From contig JAZQJG010000103.1 of assembly GCA_045541535.1 (NCBI GenBank), forward strand, positions 1-30,101: a DNA stretch of 30,101 nt, in the 5' to 3' direction. Each line of letters opens with the position of its first letter. Position 1 is the stretch's first letter. This document shows, piece by piece, positions 23,657 to 30,101 of the stretch. Origin of the DNA: Firm-08 sp045541535 (GTDB lineage: Bacteria > Bacillota > Clostridia > Oscillospirales > QAKW01). The notes beneath the pieces were generated by a model. It was not told the DNA's origin and ran no database searches. It worked only from the letters and a program-made list of their open reading frames with translations. Made by a program: the position numbers and the translations under genes.

Positions 23657-24444
23657 GGATTTTGTGTATCGGTGACGTGGTGAGCGCCGAGGGCCGACAG
23701 GCGCTGTCGGAGCATTTGCCCCGTCTGAAACGGCAATACGGAGTGGACGTGTGCATCGTCAACGGCGAAAACGCCGCTCTGGGCAACGGCATTGACCGCC
23801 GTAGTATGGAGGATATTTTTGCGGCGGGGGCCGACGTGATCACCGGCGGCAACCATTCCCTGCAAAAGGAACGGGCCGCCGATGCGCTGGAGGAGATGCC
23901 CGCCCTTCTGCGCCCCCACAATCTGGGCAATACCTTCGGTCGGGGCTGGTACCGTCTGGAGGGACGGCGGCGGGACCTGCTGGTGATCAATCTGCAGGGA
24001 ATGCTGGCGTTGCCGGAGATTGAAAACCCCTTTACTTCGGTGGAGGCGCTGTTGGCGGAGATCCTTACCCCACGGGACATCGTGGTGGTGGATTTCCACG
24101 CCGAGGCTACCTCGGAAAAGCAGGCCATGGGCTATTTTCTGGACGGCAAGGTGTCACTGGTTTTCGGCACCCATACCCATATTCCCACGGCGGATGAATG
24201 GATTTTGCCCGGCGGCACCGGTTATATCACCGATATCGGGATGACCGGCGTGGGTTACAGCGTGTTGGGCAAGGATCCCGTCCCCTGCGTGCACAATTTC
24301 CTCACCTTTGGGGACGGCGAGGCGCGGATGCCCATTCGGGATGCCAAGGGCCCTTGCATTATCTGCGGCCTGCTGGCGGAAATTGAAGAAGAAACCAAAC
24401 GTTGCACTCATATCGAGCGCATCAGGATTGGATCGGTTTTATGA
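23653..24444 (+). CDS. ymdB: YmdB-type metallophosphoesterase (TIGR00282)
   Basis: 263 residues with all family motifs: CIGDVVSAEGRQAL, IVNGENAALGNGID, ITGGNHSLQ, VVDFHAEATSEKQAMGYFLD, VFGTHTHIPTAD and YITDIGMTG. In Bacillus, YmdB is a phosphodiesterase active on 2',3'-cAMP and affects biofilm and motility decisions; it is encoded next to rny there as well. Here it precedes rny, separated by a degraded gene. It overlaps mrnC by 4 bp. The GNH motif reads GGNHSL rather than the commoner GNHTW, so the catalytic His is kept. Confidence 0.93.
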   Translation: MRILCIGDVVSAEGRQALSEHLPRLKRQYGVDVCIVNGENAALGNGIDRRSMEDIFAAGADVITGGNHSLQKERAADALEEMPALLRPHNLGNTFGRGWYRLEGRRRDLLVINLQGMLALPEIENPFTSVEALLAEILTPRDIVVVDFHAEATSEKQAMGYFLDGKVSLVFGTHTHIPTADEWILPGGTGYITDIGMTGVGYSVLGKDPVPCVHNFLTFGDGEARMPIRDAKGPCIICGLLAEIEEETKRCTHIERIRIGSVL

Positions 24445-24510
24445 AGCTTTTGAGTATTGGCAACAGTTTTTCCTAAGACGCTCATCGCTGGCCGCCATCG
24501 GTGAGACGGT
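24441..24510 (+). pseudogene. DUF4886/SGNH-like gene remnant with nonsense codon
   Basis: An ATG overlapping the ymdB stop (ATGA) reads MKLLSIGNSFS, then TAA, then DAHRW in the same frame. DUF4886-type SGNH hydrolases characteristically start MKLLSIGNSFSQDA(T/H)RW, so a CAA-to-TAA change at codon 12 explains the stop. After about 17 codons the similarity ends and a second stop follows. Only the amino-terminal fragment remains, so a deletion must have removed the rest. This is recognised by memory of the family start. Confidence 0.6.
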
Positions 24511-24542
24511 GTATAAGACTTTGAAAAAGTAAAGGTATTACC

Positions 24543-24571
24543 TTGACAACTTGACCGAAAAATAGTAAAAT
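24543..24571 (+). promoter_or_regulatory. Promoter of rny
   Basis: TTGACA (24543-24548), a 17-bp spacer and TAAAAT (24566-24571). Transcription should start near 24578, leaving a leader of about 130 nt. Confidence 0.88.
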
Positions 24572-24577
24572 GGTTAT

Positions 24578-24700
24578 GTTGGAGCAGAATTGCGAGGCAG
24601 CGCAATTTTCCGATATACGGAAGCACAGGGCTTCCGATGCGGCGACCGTAAAGCCAACGCCGCAAGCAACACGAAAAATCCAAAATCAAATGAAACAGGA
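24578..24700 (+). ncRNA. Structured 5' leader of rny
   Basis: The leader contains three consecutive strong stems: AATTGC/GCAATT (about 24587-24606), CGGAAGC ACAGG GCTTCCG (about 24617-24635), and GCGGCG/CGCCGC enclosing ACCGTAAAGCCAA (about 24638-24663). An unpaired A-rich stretch then leads to AGGAGG (24697-24702). No U-run follows the third stem, so it is not a simple terminator. It may be a cis-regulatory or RNA-stability element, for example for autoregulation by RNase Y. I cannot match it to a known riboswitch. Confidence 0.5.
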
Positions 24701-24711
24701 GGAATATGCCT

Positions 24712-26259
24712 ATGTTATGGGATATACTGATTCCTGTCATCGTAGCGATCGTTGTTGGATTTGTTGCGTTTATTGCAGGCTTTTTATATAGAAAAAGCGT
24801 GGGTGAAAAGCAGATCGGCTCCGCCGAGCTGGAGGCCACGCGAATTGTAAATGAAGCAATAAAAACAGCAGATACCAAAAAGAAAGAAGCGATGCTGGAG
24901 GCCCGTGAGGTGCTGCACAAAGAGCGCACCGAGCAGGAAAAAGAACTCCGTGAGCGTCGTTCCGAGATTAAAAGTCAAGAGAATCGCTTGATGCAGCGGG
25001 AAGAAAATCTGGACAAGAGATCCGCAAACTTTGAGAAAAAAGAAGAGGCTTTGTCCGCCAAGACCGCAGCCCTTGAAAAACTGCAGGCTGAGGTAGAGGA
25101 AATTAAAAGAGCCCAATTGACTATGCTGGAAAAGGTGAGTGGTTACAGCATCGAAACTGCCAAACACGAGTTGTTCACCGCTCTGGAAAGCGAGCTGACC
25201 CACGAATTGGCCAGCAAGGTCAGCCAGTTTGAAGAAAGATTTAAGGAAGAGGCGGACGAGAAGGCAAAGAACGTGATCGCCGCCGCCATCCAGAGATGTG
25301 CCGCCGACTACGTGACCGAGGCTACCGTCAGCTCCGTCGCTCTGCCCAGCGATGAGATGAAGGGTCGTATCATCGGCCGTGAAGGCAGAAACATCCGCGC
25401 ACTGGAAAACATCACCGGTGTTGACGTCATCATTGACGACACGCCCGAGACCATCACCCTCTCCTCCTTCAATCCCATCCGCCGTGAGATCGCCCGTATG
25501 ACCGTTGAAAAGCTTATCGGTGACGGCCGCATCCATCCCGGCAGAATTGAGGAAACGGTGGAGCGTTGTAAGAGAGATCTCAACGTTACCATTAAGAAGG
25601 AAGGCGAGCGCGCCACCTTTGAGACCGGCGTACACGGTCTGCACCCCGAGATGATCAAACTGCTGGGTCGGCAGAAATTCCGTACCAGCTACGGTCAAAA
25701 CGTGCTCAACCACTCTATGGAGGTTTCCAAGCTGGCCGGCGTTATCGCCGCCGAAATCGGCGCCGACGTTACCATGGCCAAGCGTGCCGGCTTGCTCCAC
25801 GATATCGGCAAGAGTATGGACTTTGAAATTGAAGGCAGCCATATTCAGGTCGGCGTAGATCTGGCCAAAAAGTATCATGAGAGTGAGGACGTCATCCACG
25901 CCATCCACGCCCACCACGGCGAGGTGGAGTGCAAGACGGTTATCGCCGCCATCGTACAGGCCGCCGACGCCATTTCTGCCGCCCGTCCCGGCGCCAGAAG
26001 AGAAAATCTGGAAAGCTACGTCAAGCGTCTGGAGAAGCTGGAAGAGATCGCCAACTCCTTTGAGGGCGTTGACTCCACCTACGCCATTCAGGCCGGACGT
26101 GAGATCCGCATTCTGGTCAACCCTGCCCGTGTGGACGATGACCAGATCGTACTGCTCTCCCGTGACATTGCCCGCAAGATTGAAAACGAGATGCAATATC
26201 CCGGACAGATCAAGGTGAATGTTATTCGCGAATCCCGCGCCGTAGAAGTCGCAAAGTAA
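24712..26259 (+). CDS. rny: Ribonuclease Y
   Basis: 515 residues, close to the 520 of B. subtilis Rny. An N-terminal membrane anchor (ILIPVIVAIVVGFVAFIAGF) is followed by a long coiled coil (about 30-190), a KH domain with GREGRNIRALE (Glu224 region), and an HD phosphohydrolase domain with LLHDIGK (His363-Asp364). It is a membrane-tethered endoribonuclease that starts bulk mRNA decay. I prefer ATG 24712, 9 bp after AGGAGG; an in-frame ATG at 24706 is only 3 bp from it. The coding region has codon use richer in CGT and AAG than its neighbours, as expected for good expression. Own promoter, structured leader and terminator. Confidence 0.95.
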   Translation: MLWDILIPVIVAIVVGFVAFIAGFLYRKSVGEKQIGSAELEATRIVNEAIKTADTKKKEAMLEAREVLHKERTEQEKELRERRSEIKSQENRLMQREENLDKRSANFEKKEEALSAKTAALEKLQAEVEEIKRAQLTMLEKVSGYSIETAKHELFTALESELTHELASKVSQFEERFKEEADEKAKNVIAAAIQRCAADYVTEATVSSVALPSDEMKGRIIGREGRNIRALENITGVDVIIDDTPETITLSSFNPIRREIARMTVEKLIGDGRIHPGRIEETVERCKRDLNVTIKKEGERATFETGVHGLHPEMIKLLGRQKFRTSYGQNVLNHSMEVSKLAGVIAAEIGADVTMAKRAGLLHDIGKSMDFEIEGSHIQVGVDLAKKYHESEDVIHAIHAHHGEVECKTVIAAIVQAADAISAARPGARRENLESYVKRLEKLEEIANSFEGVDSTYAIQAGREIRILVNPARVDDDQIVLLSRDIARKIENEMQYPGQIKVNVIRESRAVEVAK

Positions 26260-26263
26260 TAGT

Positions 26264-26294
26264 AAAAAGAGAACGCTTTTGCGTTCTCTTTTTT
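26264..26294 (+). terminator. Intrinsic terminator of rny
   Basis: AAAAAGAGAACGC, a TTTT loop and GCGTTCTCTTTTTT form a perfect stem a few bases after the rny stop. Confidence 0.93.
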
Positions 26295-26296
26295 GA

Positions 26297-26405
26297 TGAA
26301 CAATGAACAGTGAACAATGAACAATGAACAATTATGGATGGGTTTTGCTTTGCAAAACCTCCGTCTGGAGCAAATGGTATACCCATTTGTGCGCACAAGT
26401 TGTGC
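26297..26405. repeat. Intergenic heptamer and hairpin-chain element
   Basis: Five exact-register 7-bp units (TGAACAA, one TGAACAG) fill 26297-26331. Then come GGTTTTGCTTTGCAAAACC (26341-26359, one base different from 19911-19929), CTCCGTCTGGAG, CAAATGG/CCATTTG (26371-26389) and GCACAA/TTGTGC (26393-26405). The last two palindromes could instead be operators for the promoter at 26427. Confidence 0.75.
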
Positions 26406-26426
26406 TGAATTTCGTTGAATTTTACA

Positions 26427-26455
26427 TTGCAAATGGGAAAGAAAGGTGCTATATT
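26427..26455 (+). promoter_or_regulatory. Promoter of the dehydrogenase operon
   Basis: TTGCAA (26427-26432), a 17-bp spacer and TATATT (26450-26455), followed by a GAGGTGA ribosome binding site and ATG 26475. Confidence 0.85.
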
Positions 26456-26474
26456 AATAATGAGGTGATTTAAA

Positions 26475-27488
26475 ATGAAAATTCAAAAAATTTATTATAC
26501 CGGTCCCGGTGTGGCAGAATTGCTGTCCAAGGAGATCGAGGCGCCCGGCAAGGGTGAGGTGCAGGTAAAACTCTGCGTATCCACCATCAGCTCGGGCACG
26601 GAACGGGCCAATCTGTTGGGCGATGCCAACGTGCGCTCCGACCGTCCGGCTGGGGAAGTGGTATGGCCCCGTACCGGTGGCTATAGCTCCGCCGGTGTGG
26701 TCACCGCCGTGGGCGAGGGCGTGGAAGAGTTTGCCGTGGGCGACCGTGTATCCCTGTCCTGGAGCAAGCACGCTTCCTTTATCAATATGCCGGTGAAGGG
26801 CGTACATAAATTGCCCGACGAGGTATCCTTTGAGGCAGCGGCTCTGTTGCACATTGCCACCTTCCCCCTGGCGGCTATGCGTAAGTGCCGCTTGGAATTG
26901 GGGGAGAGCGCCATCGTAATGGGTATGGGCGTATTGGGTCTGTTGGCCCTGCCCCTGCTGAAGGCGGCGGGCGCCGCTCCCATCATTGCGGTGGATCCCA
27001 TTCCTGAAAAAAGAGAAAAGGCCATAGCCTGTGGCGCTGATTATGCCTTGGATCCCTTGGCTCCCGATTTTGCCGAAACCGTCAAGAGCTTGACGGGTGG
27101 CGGCGCCAAGGTGGGTATTGAGGTTACCGGTGTTGGCGCCGGACTCAACGGCATCCTTGACTGTATGGCCAGATACGGCAGAGTAGCCTTGCTTGGTTGC
27201 ACCCGCAACAGCGACTTTACCCTGGACTATTACCGCAAGGTACACGGCCCCGGCATCACGCTGGTGGGTGCGCACACCGATGCCCGCCCCAAGCAGGAGA
27301 GCCACGGCGGCTGGTTTACCGAAAAGGACGACGTGGAGGCGATGATCCGCCTGCATCAATTGGGACGATTGGATTTTGAAACCTTTGTGGACGAAACCCA
27401 CAGCCCCGTGGAGGCGGGAGAAGTATATACCAGACTGGCCACCGAGCGGGCCTTCCCCGTGGTACAATTTGATTGGAGAAAATTATGA
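26475..27488 (+). CDS. Medium-chain (MDR) dehydrogenase lacking zinc ligands
   Basis: 337 residues. The N-terminal GroES-like half carries PGKGEVQVKL, SSGTERANLLG and GYSSAGVVTAVGEGVEEFAVGDRV. The Rossmann half has MGMGVLGLLALPLLKAAGA (glycine motif from about residue 150) and DP as the cofactor-selecting acidic residue. The catalytic zinc Cys of classical alcohol dehydrogenases is replaced by Ser-Gly-Thr, and the four-Cys structural zinc lobe is absent. It is probably an NAD(P)-dependent polyol or sugar oxidoreductase whose partner is the Gfo/Idh/MocA protein overlapping its stop. This pairing is common in inositol or sugar-acid catabolism and in sugar biosynthesis; the substrate is not determined. 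Confidence 0.85.
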   Translation: MKIQKIYYTGPGVAELLSKEIEAPGKGEVQVKLCVSTISSGTERANLLGDANVRSDRPAGEVVWPRTGGYSSAGVVTAVGEGVEEFAVGDRVSLSWSKHASFINMPVKGVHKLPDEVSFEAAALLHIATFPLAAMRKCRLELGESAIVMGMGVLGLLALPLLKAAGAAPIIAVDPIPEKREKAIACGADYALDPLAPDFAETVKSLTGGGAKVGIEVTGVGAGLNGILDCMARYGRVALLGCTRNSDFTLDYYRKVHGPGITLVGAHTDARPKQESHGGWFTEKDDVEAMIRLHQLGRLDFETFVDETHSPVEAGEVYTRLATERAFPVVQFDWRKL

Positions 27489-28450
27489 TTCGTGTAGGTT
27501 TTATCGGGCTGAATTATCATTCCCACGGCCCCCAGATTTACGGCAGTATCCGTAAACAGAGCGAGCTCTTTGAGGTGGCGGGCTATTGCCTGCCCGAAAA
27601 CGAAGGGGAGAAATACCCCGAGAAGTTGAAATGTCTGGAGGGTCTGCCGGAACTGCCTCTGGAGGAAATGCTGGCCGATCCCACCATTGATGCCATGGTG
27701 ATTGAAACAGATGAGATCCATCTCACCAAATATGCGCTCCTTGCCGCCCGCGCGGGCAAGCATATCCATATGGAAAAGCCCGGCGGTGCCGACGGCGAGA
27801 GCTTCGCCGAGTTGATCCGGACGATGCGTGAGAACGGTAAGGTGTTCCACACCGGCTATATGTACCGCTATAATCCTATGATCAGTGATCTGCTGGCGCA
27901 GATCCGCCGTGGGGAACTGGGAGAGATCATCAGCGTGGAGGCCCAGATGAACTGCTATCAGGCAGACAAGATCCGGGCCTGGTTGCAAGAGATGCCCGGC
28001 GGCCAGATGTTTTTCCTGGGTTGTCATCTCGTTGACCTGATCTTGCAGATCAAGGGAACGCCGGACAACATTCTGCCCCTGAGCGCCGACACCGATTACG
28101 GCTTTGCGGTATTGCAATACCCCGAGGGCGTGTCCTTTGCCAAAACCCACGCCGCCGAACGGGGTGGCTATGCCCGCCGCCAGTTGGTGGTAACGGGTAC
28201 CGAGAAAACCGTGGAGATCAAGCCCTTGGAGTGGGGCAGTGAGAGCAAAATGTTCACCACCTGCACCGAATATGCCTCCCAGAGTTGGGGGAAGGAGGGC
28301 GAGGTTTCTCAAAGCCCCTATTTTGACCGTTACGATACTATGATGGCCGCCTTTGCCGCCTATGTGGAAGGCAGAGCAGAAAATCCCTACACCTATGATT
28401 ACGAACTGCAGTTGCATAGGGCGGTGTTGGCCGCCTGCGGTCTGAAATAA
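27485..28450 (+). CDS. Gfo/Idh/MocA-family oxidoreductase
   Basis: 321 residues. The N-terminal Rossmann fold starts VGFIGLNYHSHGPQIY, and the family motif is MEKPGG with Lys98. In the C-terminal domain GGQMFFLGCHLVDLIL supplies the usual catalytic-site His (GxHxxD type: GCHLVD). The start at ATG 27485 overlaps the preceding stop (ATGA) and has GGAG upstream, so it is translationally coupled to the MDR dehydrogenase. Members reduce or oxidise sugars and inositols with NAD(P). The N-terminal glycine motif reads GFIGLN rather than GxGxxG, so cofactor binding may be atypical. Confidence 0.88.
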   Translation: MIRVGFIGLNYHSHGPQIYGSIRKQSELFEVAGYCLPENEGEKYPEKLKCLEGLPELPLEEMLADPTIDAMVIETDEIHLTKYALLAARAGKHIHMEKPGGADGESFAELIRTMRENGKVFHTGYMYRYNPMISDLLAQIRRGELGEIISVEAQMNCYQADKIRAWLQEMPGGQMFFLGCHLVDLILQIKGTPDNILPLSADTDYGFAVLQYPEGVSFAKTHAAERGGYARRQLVVTGTEKTVEIKPLEWGSESKMFTTCTEYASQSWGKEGEVSQSPYFDRYDTMMAAFAAYVEGRAENPYTYDYELQLHRAVLAACGLK

Positions 28451-28453
28451 GAT

Positions 28454-29884
28454 ATGATTGATGGAAAGTATGACGACCAAATTTGTCGTTGGCTGGAGAC
28501 CCATCGGGAGGAAATCGTTGAACAGTTGATGATGCTGGTGCGGATTCCTTCCGTACGGGGTGCGGCAGAGCCCGGTGCGCCCTTTGGCGCCCAATGCCGC
28601 CGTGTGTTAGAGGTCTGTCAAGGGCTGTGGTCGAATTTCCCCACCCGCTTGGAGGCGGAGAAGGGGTATCTGCTGGCCCATCGCAAGGGGGATGACAAAA
28701 CCATTGCCCTGATGGCCCACGCCGACGTGGTTCCTGCCGGGGACGGGTGGACATATACCGCCCCCTTTGACCCTATTGTAAAAAACGGGGTGCTCATCGG
28801 TCGGGGCAGTGGAGATAATAAGGCCGGTGTGATGGCCGCCCTCTGCGTGATGCGTATGGCAGAGGAGCTGCGCCTGCCCATCCGTAGTAGCTTGTTGGGT
28901 TTTGTGGGCGCCAACGAGGAAACGGGAATGGCGGATATTCAGGCCTTCGTGGCGAGTGAGCCCTTGCCCGATATCGCCCTCATTCCCGACGGCTATTTCC
29001 CCTGCAGTTTGGGAGAACGGAGCAAGCTGGGTCTGTGGGTGCAGTGCCGCACCCCCTTTGCCGCCATTTCCGATTTTGTCGGGGGCGTCAGCTCCACCGT
29101 GGTTATGCCGACGGTTGCGGTTTGCCTGCAAAATCACCCCCATTTGCAAGCACAGTTGCGTGAAAAAGCGGGCAAAGAAGTAGATTTTGTAATGGACGGC
29201 TCCCGTTTGCAGGTGTTCGGTGTGCCCGCCCACGCCGCCACGCACTCTCAAGAGGGTACCTGCGCCGCCCTTTCGGCGGCCGAGCTGCTGGCAGATTGCG
29301 ATGCCCTCCCCGAGGGGGATCGCCGCATTTTGCGGGATCTGTCGGCCCTTACCGACGTGTATGGGGGCGGCCTTGGCATTGCCCACGACGATACCCGCTT
29401 CGGCCCCCTGACGGTGGCCTGCGGGCTGGCGGAGATGAAGGACGGGTGCTTGCGGCTGAATCTGGATTTGCGATTCGGCACGGAACTGCCCTCATCCCAA
29501 CTGATCGATCAACTGGAACGGTGGTGGGATCAAAGGGGCTGGGATATGGAGATCGTCACCTGCAGAGAAGGTATGCGGGTGGAGGACGATTGCCCCATTC
29601 CCGATATCGTCTGCGAGATTTATAACGAGATCACCGGGGAGCAAAAGGAGGCCTTTTATATGGCCGGCGCCACCCACGCCCATTATCTGAAAAACGGTAT
29701 TTCCATGGGCTTTTGCGTGGAGCCGAAAACGCCCAAGATCCCCCTGCCCGACGGTTGCGGCGGCGCCCATCAGAGCGACGAGGCGCTGGACATCGACGGA
29801 TTTTTAACCGCCATCCGCATTTTGGCCCATACGGTGTTGCATTGTGATACGGAATTACATTCATATCCTGTGGAATCACTATAA
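28454..29884 (+). CDS. M20-family metallopeptidase (PepV-like dipeptidase)
   Basis: 476 residues with the di-zinc M20 motifs: MAHADVVPAGDGW (His89, Asp91), GRGSGDNKAG (bridging Asp121), ANEETG (catalytic Glu155, ligand Glu156) and GGAHQSDEAL (His439). The length fits PepV/carnosinase-type enzymes with a large lid insert. The second residue after the bridging Asp is Asn (DNK) rather than the usual Asp. No signal peptide, so it acts in the cytoplasm on dipeptides or N-acyl amino acids. It starts 3 bp after the oxidoreductase stop, which is an unusual partner for sugar oxidoreductases and may mean that the pathway substrate carries an amide. Confidence 0.9.
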   Translation: MIDGKYDDQICRWLETHREEIVEQLMMLVRIPSVRGAAEPGAPFGAQCRRVLEVCQGLWSNFPTRLEAEKGYLLAHRKGDDKTIALMAHADVVPAGDGWTYTAPFDPIVKNGVLIGRGSGDNKAGVMAALCVMRMAEELRLPIRSSLLGFVGANEETGMADIQAFVASEPLPDIALIPDGYFPCSLGERSKLGLWVQCRTPFAAISDFVGGVSSTVVMPTVAVCLQNHPHLQAQLREKAGKEVDFVMDGSRLQVFGVPAHAATHSQEGTCAALSAAELLADCDALPEGDRRILRDLSALTDVYGGGLGIAHDDTRFGPLTVACGLAEMKDGCLRLNLDLRFGTELPSSQLIDQLERWWDQRGWDMEIVTCREGMRVEDDCPIPDIVCEIYNEITGEQKEAFYMAGATHAHYLKNGISMGFCVEPKTPKIPLPDGCGGAHQSDEALDIDGFLTAIRILAHTVLHCDTELHSYPVESL

Positions 29885-29885
29885 C

Positions 29886-29926
29886 AAAAACGAAAACAGC
29901 TTCTTTGGGAAGCTGTTTCCGTTTTT
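29886..29926 (+). terminator. Intrinsic terminator of the dehydrogenase operon
   Basis: AAAAACG-AAAACAGCTT pairs with AAGCTGTTTCCGTTTTT with one mismatch, just after the peptidase stop. Confidence 0.85.
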
Positions 29927-29927
29927 G

Positions 29928-30068
29928 CAGCGTGTCAAAGAACCCTCTTTGACACGCTGGCAGACTGCCAAAAAGGGCGTTGCATTTCGCTGATGCGATC
30001 TCGTTGGCGTACATGGGTACGGTAGAGAGCGTAGCGGCGGAAAACAGTGAATCCCTTGCAACGCAAGG
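29928..30068. repeat. Intergenic hairpin chain
   Basis: A perfect 14-bp hairpin (CAGCGTGTCAAAGA/TCTTTGACACGCTG, 29928-29959) is followed by GGCAGACTGCC, GCATTTCGCTGATGC, GTACATGGGTAC and CCCTTGCAACGCAAGGG. It lacks the heptamers of the other three elements but has the same serial short-hairpin style. An ATG at 30088 with GAAGGA upstream may begin a new gene, but only four codons are in the window. Confidence 0.6.
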
Positions 30069-30101
30069 GAAAGAAGGAATTGCTTTGATGACTTTCCATT
30101 A

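Noticed and set aside
24610..24670. c-di-GMP-I (GEMM) riboswitch in the rny leader, suggested by GCACAGGGC and GTAAAGCC
   Set aside because: The third stem with its tetraloop receptor is missing, and GCACAGGGC is mostly sequestered in a 7-bp hairpin. The match is only of short words.
1..30101. Prophage, insertion sequence or conjugative element
   Set aside because: No integrase, transposase, relaxase or phage structural gene is encoded, and no terminal inverted repeats flanking a cargo segment were found.
30088..30101. Start of another gene at the right edge
   Set aside because: An ATG with a GAAGGA site is present, but four codons cannot support a call.

Overview
The window looks like chromosome of a Clostridia-type Firmicute, probably an uncultured gut Oscillospirales-like bacterium. 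The reasons are strong AGGAGG-type ribosome binding sites, Gram-positive signal peptides, a polyglycerolphosphate-synthase-like membrane enzyme, Mini-RNase III, RNase Y and YmdB together, and a fucose-directed carbohydrate locus. Coding sequence is GC-rich at third positions, and the AT-rich intergenic gaps carry good sigma-A promoters and intrinsic terminators. I see no phage, insertion sequence, CRISPR array or rRNA.

Layout, left to right. (1) 1-4976: an intergenic hairpin/heptamer element, a tRNA-Gly(CCC) on the minus strand, then a three-gene operon: TIGR01212-type radical SAM protein, LTA-synthase-like sulfatase-fold enzyme, and an unusual fusion of a carbon-nitrogen hydrolase with a glycerophosphodiester phosphodiesterase. 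(2) 5056-11945: an AraC regulator divergent from a large secreted GH43-like/F5-8C/Big2 protein, a conserved 36-aa peptide gene, a cytoplasmic GH29 alpha-L-fucosidase and an SGNH hydrolase. (3) 12021-13111: a MocR-type regulator whose aminotransferase-like half has lost the PLP lysine and its C-terminus. (4) 13133-19786: a second AraC regulator divergent from a 1864-residue secreted metallophosphoesterase with Cys-rich repeats, followed by a second copy of the 36-aa peptide gene. (5) 19790-22703 (mostly minus): heptamer/hairpin element, pyridoxamine kinase, uridine-kinase-like P-loop kinase and three small genes of unknown function. (6) 22774-26294: yfcE-like phosphodiesterase, mrnC, ymdB, a nonsense-interrupted DUF4886-like remnant, and rny behind a structured leader. 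(7) 26297-30101: heptamer/hairpin element, then a three-gene operon of an MDR dehydrogenase without zinc ligands, a Gfo/Idh/MocA oxidoreductase and an M20 dipeptidase, ending in hairpin-rich intergenic DNA.

The most interesting structure is a cassette that occurs twice (5056-9893 and 13133-19743). Each copy has an AraC regulator, a divergent secreted giant protein ending in the same roughly 235-residue C-terminal module, and an immediately downstream 36-residue acidic peptide (28 of 36 residues identical between copies, not counting the initiator). The AraC1/GH43 gap holds three contiguous 21-bp direct repeats, the last covering the -35 box, as expected for an AraC-type operator. I infer that the peptide and the C-terminal module work together, for example in surface display, maturation or signalling. 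The sequence does not say which.
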